This document shows, piece by piece, positions 9,278 to 16,999 of a stretch of DNA of 64,000 bases. The DNA is taken from assembly GCA_021772095.1 (NCBI GenBank), contig JADYXR010000159.1, positions 124,001 through 188,000 of the forward strand, written 5' to 3'. The position numbers and the translations under genes were made by a program. The DNA is from Candidatus Obscuribacter sp. GTDB taxonomy: Bacteria > Cyanobacteriota > Vampirovibrionia > Obscuribacterales > Obscuribacteraceae. Position 1 is the stretch's first letter; each line of letters begins with the position of its first letter. The notes beneath the pieces were generated by a model. That model worked only from the letters and a program-made list of their open reading frames with translations. It was not told the origin of the DNA and ran no database searches.

Positions 9278-9600
9278 CGGGCGTGAAGTGTCACCTTTTA
9301 CTGAATGTGCAAGGAGGGTCTCGAATTTAATGAAGATTATACAATTCGCTTTTTTCTCAGCCTATAAGGTGTGACGGGAAATTGCGAAGTTGTAGCATTC
9401 GGAGATTTCTTCGACTTCCAGCATCCTGACTGCAAATCGGCGAAATCACCCCTTATTTCAAGTCTAACGCAGGGGTAGATTTACGGTTGTCAGGAGTTGG
9501 TAAAAATGGCATATTTTACTGGTTATTTGGCTAATCTATAGCTCTCTGACCGGGGATTTGAACCCGGAGGCCGGCGGTCTGGATAAGGAACCCACGGGAT
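9278..9600. other. Intergenic region with a tRNA-like fragment
   Basis: The spacer between the divergent rel and 9601 genes. No gene is seen. Its right end holds the ribosome site AAGGAA (9585-9590) of the next gene and, just before that, a stretch that read on the minus strand resembles the end of a tRNA (see the separate entry). Promoters for both flanking genes should lie here but none stands out. Confidence 0.5.
9541..9600 (-). other. Possible tRNA 3' fragment (T-arm-like sequence)
   Basis: On the minus strand the bases at about 9551-9568 read CCGGGTTCAAATCCCCGG, which contains the invariant GTTCAAATC of a tRNA T-loop flanked by an imperfect stem. The bases before it (GCCGGCCTCCGG) resemble the 5' side of an Arg(CCG) anticodon arm. 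No D-arm, no second half of the anticodon stem and no matching acceptor stem is present, so this is not a functional tRNA. It may be a degraded tRNA end or an attachment-site relic, or simply chance. Confidence 0.25.
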
Positions 9601-10281
9601 ATGAAAGGCAAAAAAGGTTCTAGTAAAGGTCCTAACAAAGCTTCTATTACGAACAATAATCTGCCCGCTTCGGATATCTCTTCGATGTCCGGAAGCATAT
9701 TCGACGGAATCAAATTTATCCGCCTCAGTCAGTGGAAGGAATGTGGTCGTTCGACCGTCCTTGCCGGAGGCGTTTCATGCGCCGGTCAAATCTTTCGTCG
9801 TTTTGAATTGAAGGTCGACTCCAACGTGGTTCTCGAGTTCTGGTTTCGCGGGGCGCCCATGTCGAATGCTTCGGCTAGCAACTTTTCGGAATTGCTGCTC
9901 GATCTAGGCGACGTGACCGAGGAGGAACTCGGGTCGGTGGAGGAGGTTTGGCGAGGCAGTATCGGCGCTTACCTGCTTACGGGTCCAACCAATACCGTCG
10001 AGAAGCCATTGCACATTGATGCAGCCGAGGTTGGAGAATTGAACAGTAGACGCATACTGGCACTCTGGTGGCGCCATTCCTCGGTCGACCGCAAATTCTT
10101 GAGCATGTTTATCGACGCGGAAGATGGACCAGGAAGCTTTGTCCATGAAATTCACTTCTCTGCTCCTGCTAAGGATATGCAAAAACACTCGACCTTGATC
10201 GTCGACACGCTTCGCTCATTCCAGTGGAACCGCGAGATGCCACCGCCCGTCGTGGCTTCGAATTCTCGCCTCAGTGCGTGA
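9601..10281 (+). CDS. Protein of unknown function, 226 residues
   Basis: Not recognised. The ATG start has AAGGAA ten bases upstream. There is no signal peptide or membrane segment. The first 30 residues are Lys/Ser/Asn-rich and probably disordered. The remainder looks like a compact alpha/beta domain with short hydrophobic strands (VVLEFWFRG, RILALWWRH, KFLSMFIDAE). It stands alone, divergent from rel and convergent with the next small membrane protein. The pattern of strands followed by a final helix suggests a soluble cytoplasmic domain, but no function is proposed. Confidence 0.7.
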   Translation: MKGKKGSSKGPNKASITNNNLPASDISSMSGSIFDGIKFIRLSQWKECGRSTVLAGGVSCAGQIFRRFELKVDSNVVLEFWFRGAPMSNASASNFSELLLDLGDVTEEELGSVEEVWRGSIGAYLLTGPTNTVEKPLHIDAAEVGELNSRRILALWWRHSSVDRKFLSMFIDAEDGPGSFVHEIHFSAPAKDMQKHSTLIVDTLRSFQWNREMPPPVVASNSRLSA

Positions 10282-10736
10282 CTGACTCCGGCAGCGGAGC
10301 CCTTAGAATAATCCGATGGAATTTAGCCCTAGCTTTTAGCGGAACCCGCGCGGCAACTAGCTTTTAAACAGGACGCCAAAATTAGTTCCGGTTTGAGAGT
10401 CTTTTGGCTGCCGGTCCAAACTCGGGCCGGGCTGCCCAAATTTTTCCAGCACGACTGGCGGGCTGCCAGCGACGAAATGGGGACTGTGCCCCATTCCGCC
10501 ACTGTAGCCCGCAATAGATGGTCTGCGTGTGCCCTACACTTAAACCAGTATCGGCTCCGTCATCAACTTTTTTCTTAACTACAGTGAGTTTCTATATTTC
10601 TATGATATCGAGTCAGGGTGCGAAATATCCGCAGTCTGAAAATCAAATTTCAATTTCCGAAAATTTTATCGAACGACAAAAGCTTGGCAGGAGGCGCAAG
10701 GCAGAGCACCGTCCGCGGTGGCTATGGGAATTCGGT
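10282..10736. other. Intergenic region with a structured element
   Basis: A 455-base spacer between two convergent genes. Short frames here lack ribosome sites and are not supported. The notable content is a nested set of inverted repeats at 10455-10512, described in its own entry. The remaining sequence shows nothing I can name. Confidence 0.5.
10455..10512. repeat. Nested, competing inverted repeats (possible structured RNA)
   Basis: Several perfect complementary pairs lie within 58 bases. The inner hairpin is AATGGGG (10476-10482) with CCCCATT (10489-10495), loop ACTGTG. An outer stem pairs GCGGGCT (10458-10464) with AGCCCGC (10506-10512). Alternatives that compete with the outer stem are TGGCGG (10456-10461) with CCGCCA (10496-10501), and CTGGC (10455-10459) with GCCAG (10465-10469). 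No U-tract follows, so it is not a simple terminator. It could be a structured RNA, a small palindromic repeat element, or a processing site. Confidence 0.5.
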
Positions 10737-11099
10737 CTAAAGATTGCCAGAGATGGCGACAGCAAAGGTGAGAATGCAAAACGGCGCGAACATGGTGAGC
10801 GCCAGACCGGTCGACAGAAAGTTGTCGAAAGCGAATTTGCATTCCGCCGCGTTTTTGAAATAAATGAACATTCGGATGACTGGGACCGCAGCGCCCACAA
10901 TCAGAGCGAGCGTGAATGTCGTGTAACCCAAACCGGAAAGCAACCCGACAGCTATTGAGCCGAGTGCGAGGGTGCCCGCTAACTGCGGTCCGGTTCTAAA
11001 TATCCGGTGCGTCTTGAGGTATTTAATGAACTCAAGACCGATTACCAGATTGAGAATCGGCAAAATACAGAGCGCAAAGATTAGTAGCAGTACGGTCAT
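10737..11099 (-). CDS. Small integral membrane protein, 120 residues
   Basis: Not assigned to a family. Four hydrophobic segments are visible at about residues 2-24, 40-58, 60-80 and 94-115, with few charged residues between them, so this is a small four-helix membrane protein. The ATG start is reasonable but the ribosome site is weak. It lies between an unknown soluble protein gene (convergent) and the Gly-rich exported protein gene (upstream on the same strand, separated by 135 bases). Role unknown; the layout resembles small DUF-type membrane proteins rather than a transporter. Confidence 0.65.
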   Translation of the reverse strand: MTVLLLIFALCILPILNLVIGLEFIKYLKTHRIFRTGPQLAGTLALGSIAVGLLSGLGYTTFTLALIVGAAVPVIRMFIYFKNAAECKFAFDNFLSTGLALTMFAPFCILTFAVAISGNL

Positions 11100-11234
11100 G
11101 GCTTGCTTTCGTTTGGGAACTCACTTTCATTGTGCCCATTTTTTTCGATCGTCCGCTCTGTTGTCGATAAGAAGTTGGCGCCGAGATGATGACCGCGGCG
11201 CTCATTTCATGTAACTGTCTGATTCGGCTTGGGC

Positions 11235-12116
11235 CTACCAGGGTGTTTTGTTCAGATTCTCAGAACCAAACGGATTTCCGCTCTCGCCCCAGTACTCTTT
11301 GGGGCTTTGACGTGGCGGAATGGTTACCGTACTTGGTTGCACGACGGGTGTGCTCGACGAATAATAGCCGGAGCCCGAGTTGCTGGCTGCTGGCGGCGTG
11401 TAGTAGTTATTGCCCTGATTTTTCGATTCGGAAGGCTGAACGATAATCGTTCTCGATCGCCCCATTCCGTATCCTGGACCGCCAAACCCGAAGCCCGGAT
11501 TTCCCATATAAGGAATACCGCCGCCATAACCGCCGAAACCACCAAAGCCGCCATAACCGCCGAAACCACGACCGATCGAGCCAAAGCCGCCCAGTCCTGG
11601 GATGCGGCCCATTCCGGGAATGCTGCCTAGTCCCGGTATACCAACGCCGGGGATACCGTAACCGGCATATGACCAGATTGAACCAAAACCGTTTCGGTAG
11701 CCTGAGTAGCCCGAGCCAAAAGTTCCAAGACCAACACCATAGCCATAAGAGGATGGCGAATAGCCACCATATCCGCCATAACCTGTTCCGCCGCCCCAGG
11801 GAACCGAGTTGATCGTCGACTTTTGCTGATAGCCAAAAGGCGTAGGCACGAGAATGCTCTTGGTCAGGGGAGTTCCTGGTTGCCCAAAATGCTGTAGCAC
11901 TACCAGTGGTGCGTTGTTCGCCTCTGGCTGCGGGGGCTGAATTAACGGAACCGGATAGCGAGCGATATCAGATTGGCTTTTCGGAAACCAACCGGGCACG
12001 TCGAAGGCACCATCAGTGCGGTCCGATGAGCCTGTCTCCTGCGCGTTAACTGGGCAGGCGCAAAGCAGGCTCACGGCAGCCAGAAGGAGGGCACAGGACA
12101 AGTTTTTGTTTTTCAT
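11235..12116 (-). CDS. Exported Gly/Tyr/Pro-rich protein
   Basis: An exported low-complexity protein of 293 residues. The longest frame starts 45 codons earlier, but the ATG at 12116 opens directly into a signal peptide (MKNKNLSCALLLAAVSLL, cleavage probably after NAQ near 26), so that start is chosen. After a Pro-rich linker (about 50-95), residues about 110-235 are dominated by Gly, Tyr, Phe and Ile-Pro in short irregular repeats (GYGGYSPSS, GGFGGYGG, GIPGLGSIPG). The tail is Ser/Thr/Gln-rich. Such composition is typical of extracellular matrix, fibre or surface-coat proteins, but no enzymatic domain is present. A CsgG-like secretion protein is encoded about 4 kb away; a link is speculative. 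Confidence 0.8.
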   Translation of the reverse strand: MKNKNLSCALLLAAVSLLCACPVNAQETGSSDRTDGAFDVPGWFPKSQSDIARYPVPLIQPPQPEANNAPLVVLQHFGQPGTPLTKSILVPTPFGYQQKSTINSVPWGGGTGYGGYGGYSPSSYGYGVGLGTFGSGYSGYRNGFGSIWSYAGYGIPGVGIPGLGSIPGMGRIPGLGGFGSIGRGFGGYGGFGGFGGYGGGIPYMGNPGFGFGGPGYGMGRSRTIIVQPSESKNQGNNYYTPPAASNSGSGYYSSSTPVVQPSTVTIPPRQSPKEYWGESGNPFGSENLNKTPW

Positions 12117-12634
12117 CGAGCTTAAATTCAAATTTGGAGGGGTGCTTATCCATTCTAAATGGTTCACGCAACCGATATCGTTTTTAGACCGGAACTCCGG
12201 AAATATCCCAAAACCGCCCAGCCGACCTGCTTTGCAAACCGAAACGGGCACTGTCTTTTAAATGCAGCGGTTTAGCCTTCAAAGTGATTAAGCACTCTTC
12301 CATTCCTTGCAGTCTCAATTTACTTGCTGACACCAAAACTGAAGATGCGATCTCCATGCGCTGTCTCGTACTGCCTTCCGTTGCAACTACTGGACCATAC
12401 CAATGCAATTTTGTTGTTATCAGCACGATAAGTGTTTGTCAGGGAACATGTCATACGCTACCCCGTCAAACTATCCATCGAGCTTATGTTCAAGAAGGCC
12501 GGATTTGCTCATGAAGACATCCTGATGTCTGAGTCGAAGAAAACCTGATGGTGGGCACCCATTAAGTTAATTGCGATCAAGTTGAGACGATCTCACCTCT
12601 AGCACTCTCTCAAAACTAAACAGGTGGAATCTCT
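12117..12634. other. Divergent intergenic region with two inverted repeats
   Basis: A 518-base spacer between the Gly-rich protein and the SRPBCC protein genes, which diverge. No supported gene. It contains the perfect hairpin AGACAT-CCTG-ATGTCT (12515-12530) and, closer to the SRPBCC gene, TGAGA-CGA-TCTCA (12583-12595). The second sits about 40 bases before the start codon and could be an operator or part of the leader. AGGTGGA at 12622-12628 is the ribosome site of the next gene. Confidence 0.5.
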
Positions 12635-13255
12635 ATGAAAAGCACTCGTAGAGCTGAGCTTCTCAGCGCGCTTACAATTATGTCGGTAGTATCATGTAAC
12701 TTAATGGCACCAGCTATGGCATCAAAGTTGGATAATGAAAGTGAAGTCGCCAACGTCGCGATCACGCTGCAACATCCAGCGACAATCAAGCAAGAGTTGA
12801 TCAACAATCGCAAGTATCAAGTTGGCCGCATCGTTATTCCTGCGAAAACAGATGCTGTCTGGAATGCACTAACGACTTATGACCGCGCAACTGAGATCTA
12901 TTCAAACGTCAAAGAATTGAAGATGATCGACGGCGAAGGCCCCGAGAAAAGAATTGAATTCAACGTGTCAACAATGGGCGGCATGATGAAGTATGACTAT
13001 ACTCTGGATGTAACCGAGCTGAAAGCGCAGAAGCGCATCGAGTGGAAGCGCCACAGTGGCGCCTTTAAGATCAATGATGGTTGGTGGCAACTGGAGCCGG
13101 TCGAAGCCGGAACTCTAGTGACTTATGCAAAATTTATCGATGGTGGCTTTATGGTGCCTCAGACTATGGTTAACGGCGAACTTCGAAAAATTATGCCGAG
13201 CGTTCTGAATAATTTGAAGGCAGCGGTTTTGAGAGCCCAGATTGCCAGCAAGTGA
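12635..13255 (+). CDS. Exported SRPBCC/START-like domain protein
   Basis: A 206-residue protein with an N-terminal signal peptide (about 1-30, ending APAMA). Residues about 62-205 match the polyketide-cyclase/SRPBCC pattern: an opening strand GRIVIPAKTDAVWNALTTYD, the EIYSNVKELK segment, beta strands around RIEFNVSTMG and KRIEWKRHSG, and a long C-terminal helix that would close the hydrophobic ligand pocket. Family members bind lipids or other hydrophobic ligands; here export suggests a role in the envelope. The ribosome site AGGTGGA lies six bases before ATG. A strong terminator follows 55 bases downstream, so the gene is probably monocistronic. Confidence 0.85.
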   Translation: MKSTRRAELLSALTIMSVVSCNLMAPAMASKLDNESEVANVAITLQHPATIKQELINNRKYQVGRIVIPAKTDAVWNALTTYDRATEIYSNVKELKMIDGEGPEKRIEFNVSTMGGMMKYDYTLDVTELKAQKRIEWKRHSGAFKINDGWWQLEPVEAGTLVTYAKFIDGGFMVPQTMVNGELRKIMPSVLNNLKAAVLRAQIASK

Positions 13256-13309
13256 AAGGCGCACTAGAAGACGATCCGCGTCTCGACAGTTCAGTTTAAA
13301 CTCACGGAT

Positions 13310-13345
13310 CGCACTCACCATTTACGGTGGGTGCGTTTTGTTTTG
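13310..13345 (+). terminator. Rho-independent terminator of the SRPBCC gene
   Basis: Stem CGCACTCACC (13310-13319) with GGTGGGTGCG (13326-13335), one G-T pair, loop ATTTAC, followed by TTTTGTTTTG. It lies 55 bases after the stop codon. Confidence 0.9.
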
Positions 13346-13455
13346 ATCACACAGGCAAAACAAAACACGCGCAAAAGCAGAATACCCGCAAAGCAAAATT
13401 TCAACCAAACACGCACACAAAGCAAAACACCCGCGAAGGTAAAACACTCGTCCAA

Positions 13456-13497
13456 ATCAAAACGTCTCGCTCAACACGATCGCAGAGCAAGACGTTT
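13456..13497 (-). terminator. Terminator of the 13528-13956 gene
   Basis: Inverted repeat AAACGTCT (13460-13467) with AGACGTTT (13490-13497), continuing after one mismatch as GCTC/GAGC. Read on the minus strand it is followed by TTTTGAT. It lies just after the stop of the minus-strand gene at 13528. Between it and the preceding plus-strand terminator is an A/C-rich stretch with irregular CAAAACAC-like repeats. Confidence 0.7.
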
Positions 13498-13527
13498 CAA
13501 ATTCTTGAGCTTGAAGTGACTGCCCGT

Positions 13528-13956
13528 CTACCGTCTGGAGACGGTGCCGCTCCAGTTGGTTTGCATGACTTTCCACGTGCCGCCTTCGCGCACCATTTGA
13601 GCACGAACGTGAGCCTTCACTCGTTGTCCGAGGTCGGCGCCGATGCCATCGCCTTCGATGAAGCCTCGCTCCTCAACGACTTCTTCGCGAATCACTCTAA
13701 ACTTTGCCACGTATCCGCGCTTGTACTTTTTAAAGCAGTCAATAGCTTCTTGCCCAGTGAGGCTGTCCATGTGCGTTCGCGTGGATTCCTGCATGCATGG
13801 AGAAAAGTCTTTCAGACTTTTTGCCCAATACAATTTGACCAGGAATTGTTTGTAGGCGTCGCTTGGTTTCGACGCCTGCGCCTGGGCCGGATAGCTCTCC
13901 GGTAAAAAGAGCGCGAAGGCAAGAAACAAGCTCAAAGTGATTAATGGCAATTTCAT
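13528..13956 (-). CDS. Exported NTF2-like small protein
   Basis: A 142-residue exported protein. The GTG five codons upstream gives a longer frame, but the ATG at 13956 begins the signal peptide (MKLPLITLSLFLAFALFLP, cleavage near AQA about 27) and has a G-rich stretch GGACGGG upstream. The mature part follows the pattern of DUF4878/NTF2-like proteins: an opening helix (DAYKQFLVKLYWAKSLKDF), a hinge TGQEAIDCFKKYKRGY, and a strand pair ending in GGTWKVMQTNW. Such domains often bind small ligands or serve as subunits of envelope proteins. No catalytic residues could be assigned. It ends in its own terminator. Confidence 0.75.
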   Translation of the reverse strand: MKLPLITLSLFLAFALFLPESYPAQAQASKPSDAYKQFLVKLYWAKSLKDFSPCMQESTRTHMDSLTGQEAIDCFKKYKRGYVAKFRVIREEVVEERGFIEGDGIGADLGQRVKAHVRAQMVREGGTWKVMQTNWSGTVSRR

Positions 13957-14009
13957 TGTAGACCCGTCCACAAAATATTAGAGATGACTACTCGGCATTT
14001 ACAGATAGA

Positions 14010-14975
14010 CTACCGCGCCGCGATTTTGCTCCCTTTCTTAGCATAAACCGGAGTCAGCCATCTGTGATACTTTTCGACTTCGCCGTGCGTGATCTTATGA
14101 TAGAGGTCGCGGATCTTGGTGCACATCGGTCCGGTTTTACCCGTGCCGACCGGGCGTTTGTCGACGTCGACGACGGAGACGACTTCGGCTCCGGTTCCGC
14201 AGAAGAAAATTTCGTCGGCGGCATAAAGTTCGGTCCGATCGATTTTTCGACGACTGGCCACGATGCCGAGTTCTTCTTTGGCAAATTCGATTACTGATGT
14301 AAGAGTGATGCCGACCAGAATGTTGTCGGAGACTGGCGTTGTGATTAGCTCACCGTTTTTGACCACGAAGATGTTCATCGCCGAACCTTCGGAGACGTGC
14401 CCGTCTTCAGTCAAAACAATGGCGTCATCGAAGCCGTAAAGCACCGCGTCTGTTTTTGCTTGAGCGGTGTTGGCGTAGGCGCCGGTCACTTTCGCGCGAG
14501 GTGGAATGGCGTTGTCTTCAAGCCGTCTCCAGCTCGAGATCATCACCTTCAAGCCTTCGTCGCCGCCCTTGAAGTAAGCGCCGAATGGAACTGTGTAGCA
14601 GCAAAACTCGGAAGGATTGTTGTGCAGTCCAGGACCTATGGCGGTGCTGTTTTTATAAGCGAGCGGGCGGACATAAATGTCCGAGTTGGGCTTATTCATT
14701 TTGACGAGCTCAACTGTCATGTTGCAAAGTTCGTCCACCGAATATTTGCATTCGATGCGCATGATCTTCATGCTGTCGAGCATACGTTCGAAGTGTTCTC
14801 TCAAACGAAAAAGATAGATTTCTTCTTCCTTCTCGTTCCAGTAGCCGCGGATGCCTTCGAAGACACCAGTTCCATACTGGATCACGTGAGTTTTGATGCT
14901 CACTTTGGCATCGTCAATGTCGACGAATTTGCCCTCGAAAAATGCGTATGCCTTGTCGTCAGTCACCTTTGCCAC
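14010..14975 (-). CDS. ilvE: Branched-chain amino acid aminotransferase
   Basis: A 321-residue PLP-dependent fold-type IV aminotransferase, which transfers the amino group between glutamate and the 2-oxo acids of Leu, Ile and Val. Visible hallmarks: YGTGVFEGIRGYW at 34-46, the arginine-containing YVRPLAY at 101-107, the PLP Schiff-base lysine at 162 (PRAKVTGAY), the glutamate-rich VSEGSAMNIF segment and the closing FFCGTGAEVV. This is the usual length. GTG at 14975 gives the listed form; another GTG three codons in is better spaced from the GAGGG upstream. It stands alone between two exported-protein genes, with no other branched-chain pathway gene in the window. Confidence 0.95.
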   Translation of the reverse strand: MAKVTDDKAYAFFEGKFVDIDDAKVSIKTHVIQYGTGVFEGIRGYWNEKEEEIYLFRLREHFERMLDSMKIMRIECKYSVDELCNMTVELVKMNKPNSDIYVRPLAYKNSTAIGPGLHNNPSEFCCYTVPFGAYFKGGDEGLKVMISSWRRLEDNAIPPRAKVTGAYANTAQAKTDAVLYGFDDAIVLTEDGHVSEGSAMNIFVVKNGELITTPVSDNILVGITLTSVIEFAKEELGIVASRRKIDRTELYAADEIFFCGTGAEVVSVVDVDKRPVGTGKTGPMCTKIRDLYHKITHGEVEKYHRWLTPVYAKKGSKIAAR

Positions 14976-15038
14976 CCCTCGTCGAGTTTTGTCTCAGTCT
15001 ACGCAGAATTCCGCGCGACGCATCTACCAAGCTTAGCG

Positions 15039-15500
15039 CTATTGAATAGCGTCCTGGCAGAATCTAATTCTGTCTTCAATATTCTTTCGTTTGCTGGCGT
15101 CCGGACTGAGCGCCAAATACTGCGTGAAATTCTCAGCTGCCTCTTTGTATTGCTTGTCGCTTTCCAGAGAAGAACCGTATTCATAAAAGCCATCGGCGAA
15201 AGTAGGTTCGTTTTGAGTTGCAGAACGAAACTCTCTTTTGGCTTCATCGAGCTTTCCAAGTCTCTTCAAAGTTTTGCCGTAAGCGACATGGCAAGCGCCG
15301 GAAGTGGGATACTTCGCAACTTTCTTTGCGAAGAATTCTTCGGCTTCTTTTTTGTTGCCGATCTCGAGGTCGTGATAGCCCTTCGCCAATTCTTTATTCC
15401 AATCTATCGTTTTTGCAAAAGCGTCAGTCCCGCAGATGCCGCTGAGAAGCAGCGCTGAGACCATTGATACGACCAGCTTCTTCTTTGTTGTCACGTTCAT
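15039..15500 (-). CDS. Exported TPR-repeat protein, 153 residues
   Basis: A small periplasmic or extracytoplasmic TPR protein. The signal peptide is residues 1-29 (KKKLVVSMVSALLLSG, cleavage after AFA). Three TPR units follow: ELAKGYHDLEIGNKKEAEEF (about 35-65), CHVAYGKTLKRLGKLDEAKR (68-100) and DGFYEYGSSLESDKQYKEAA (103-135). GAGG lies eight bases before ATG. Partner proteins are not evident; it is followed at 64 bases by ilvE, with which it might share a transcript. This is one of several TPR proteins in the window and is among the shortest. Confidence 0.85.
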   Translation of the reverse strand: MNVTTKKKLVVSMVSALLLSGICGTDAFAKTIDWNKELAKGYHDLEIGNKKEAEEFFAKKVAKYPTSGACHVAYGKTLKRLGKLDEAKREFRSATQNEPTFADGFYEYGSSLESDKQYKEAAENFTQYLALSPDASKRKNIEDRIRFCQDAIQ

Positions 15501-15571
15501 TATTCATGCCTCGGTCATTGGTTTTGCAAAATAGCTTGTCGGAATTTTCCAACATTTTTGCAGTAATTTGC

Positions 15572-15604
15572 TAAAAACGCCCAGGCAATTTAATGCCGTG
15601 GGCG
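15572..15604 (-). terminator. Terminator of the CsgG-like gene
   Basis: On the minus strand the bases fold as CGCCCA-(C)-GGCA, loop TTAAAT, TGCC-TGGGCG, with one bulged base, followed by GTTTTTAG. It lies about 110 bases after the stop at 15717. It separates this gene from the TPR protein downstream. Confidence 0.85.
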
Positions 15605-15716
15605 AAGGTGCTTCCTGGATTTAGCGAAACCGGAATCGAATTTGTCGAATCGAATTATCTTTACGAGTTACTTCGATCCCGGTTCGCGCAATCAATTACT
15701 TGATACCGCCGCGTTT

Positions 15717-16709
15717 CTATTTTTCGAGAACTACGCCGGTTACGGAAGTGGAAGAGACCTTCACTGAGTCGCCGACCTTCACTCCGGTTCCGGAAATATC
15801 TCCGGATGCCGAGGTGTCATCAGCTTCTTTGATTGTGATGGTCGCAATAGTGCTGAACACTTCTTTGATGATTTTGCCGGAATCCGGATCGGTAATCTTT
15901 TTGACTGAACGTTGGACGTTCAATTTAGAACCGACTTGGACACCGGATTTTTTGCCGACGTTAACTGTCGCGGTATTGCCGGTGATATCAGCGATTTTTC
16001 CTTCAACATTCTTTGCTATCAAAGATTGGTTGTCCGGAATTTTTGCAGAAGCGGTTACGATTTGTCCGCTCAAGCTGTCAACAGCCTGAATGGTAGCTTC
16101 GTCAGCGATGGCGCTTTCGCCATAAGTGTCGGAGCTAAATCCGCCGATGCCGCCGCCCTTTCTCGACGCTTCACCGGTGCCTTGCATTGCGGCAAGAATT
16201 TCGGTGGTGTTGATGTCGATTACTTTGGCGTCGATTGATACTTTGGTTTTGCTCTTGCTGCTGCGGAAACTTCCGAAGCCGCCGAATCCACCAACATAAG
16301 GAATGCCGGGGATGTAGCCGGTTGGGAGGCTAGCGCTGGAGCTTTTGTTTTCTTGTCCGAACTGCGTGATGCTGCCAACAACAATTGCATCTACGCTCAA
16401 AATCTTCCCGATTTTGCAGGCGGTGGCTGGGTCAGCACGATCGCTGACTGAAAGGTTTTGTTCTTTCATAACTGAATCGAGCATTTGGCGATCGATCAGT
16501 CTATATGTCCCGTCGTTGACGAGCTTGGTCGTCAGCATCGATGCGATTGCTGATCCGAGGTCGACGTTAGCGATGGCGCTGGCGTAGGAACCTGAATCAA
16601 AAGGCATGATTGCGATGCGGCGCTTTGCGTCAGCATGAGCCGGCAGAGGGGCCATATTGAGAAGAAAAACTGCCGCAATAAGAAGAGCACCAGTTTTGCG
16701 AAACTTCAT
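15717..16709 (-). CDS. CsgG/HfaB-family exported protein
   Basis: An exported protein of 330 residues. ATG at 16709 is chosen over the ATG two codons upstream because AAGGAG lies seven bases before it. Signal peptide about 1-28 (cleavage at AHA). Residues about 30-215 match the CsgG pattern: KRRIAIMPFDSG, then a helix with SAIASMLTTKLVNDGTYRLI, DRQMLDSVMKEQ, and IGKILSVDAIVVGSITQFG. A Gly/Phe-rich insert (GYIPGIPYVGGFGGFGSF) interrupts the domain. The C-terminal part (about 235-330) is beta-rich with GKKSGVQVGSKLNV and GTGVKVGDSVKV. CsgG relatives form outer-membrane export pores or assembly factors. Here no lipobox cysteine is present, which differs from CsgG itself. The next gene upstream may be a partner. 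Confidence 0.85.
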   Translation of the reverse strand: MKFRKTGALLIAAVFLLNMAPLPAHADAKRRIAIMPFDSGSYASAIANVDLGSAIASMLTTKLVNDGTYRLIDRQMLDSVMKEQNLSVSDRADPATACKIGKILSVDAIVVGSITQFGQENKSSSASLPTGYIPGIPYVGGFGGFGSFRSSKSKTKVSIDAKVIDINTTEILAAMQGTGEASRKGGGIGGFSSDTYGESAIADEATIQAVDSLSGQIVTASAKIPDNQSLIAKNVEGKIADITGNTATVNVGKKSGVQVGSKLNVQRSVKKITDPDSGKIIKEVFSTIATITIKEADDTSASGDISGTGVKVGDSVKVSSTSVTGVVLEK

Positions 16710-16939
16710 ACACATACTCCTTGGTATTAACCACTTCCGTAACCACCAACTCGCGGCTTTGGGAAATTAGGCTGTAAGAGCCATTATTTGCAACGAGACA
16801 ATCTCATGTACAAACCGTTGAGTCTACTGGATTCAATTTACATTAGATCCGCAGTTTAAGCCTGATTTCAATTAAATCCACAACGCGTCACAAGCGGCTG
16901 AAACGCTTGTTTTTCTAGACTTGCAGCAGGCTTTCGGCT

Positions 16940-16971
16940 AAAAAAAACGGGCGACACTCGCGGTGCCGCCC
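16940..16971 (-). terminator. Terminator of the 17000-17938 gene
   Basis: Stem GGGCG (16949-16953) with CGCCC (16967-16971), an A-C mismatch, then CAC with GTG, loop TCGCG. On the minus strand it is followed by GTTTTTTTT. It lies directly after the stop at 17000, so the CsgG-like gene 290 bases further has its own promoter. Confidence 0.9.
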
Positions 16972-16999
16972 ATTATAAGTGTAATTGCTTTGGATTGAA

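Noticed and set aside
12184-12514. Small frames on both strands between the Gly-rich and SRPBCC genes
   Set aside because: No ribosome sites, no protein-like pattern; one overlaps the region upstream of the chosen start of the Gly-rich gene.
14397-15458. Long plus-strand open frame (353 codons) opposite ilvE and the small TPR gene
   Set aside because: It lies across two well-supported genes on the other strand, has no ribosome site or recognisable domain, and its composition follows the reverse complement of those genes.
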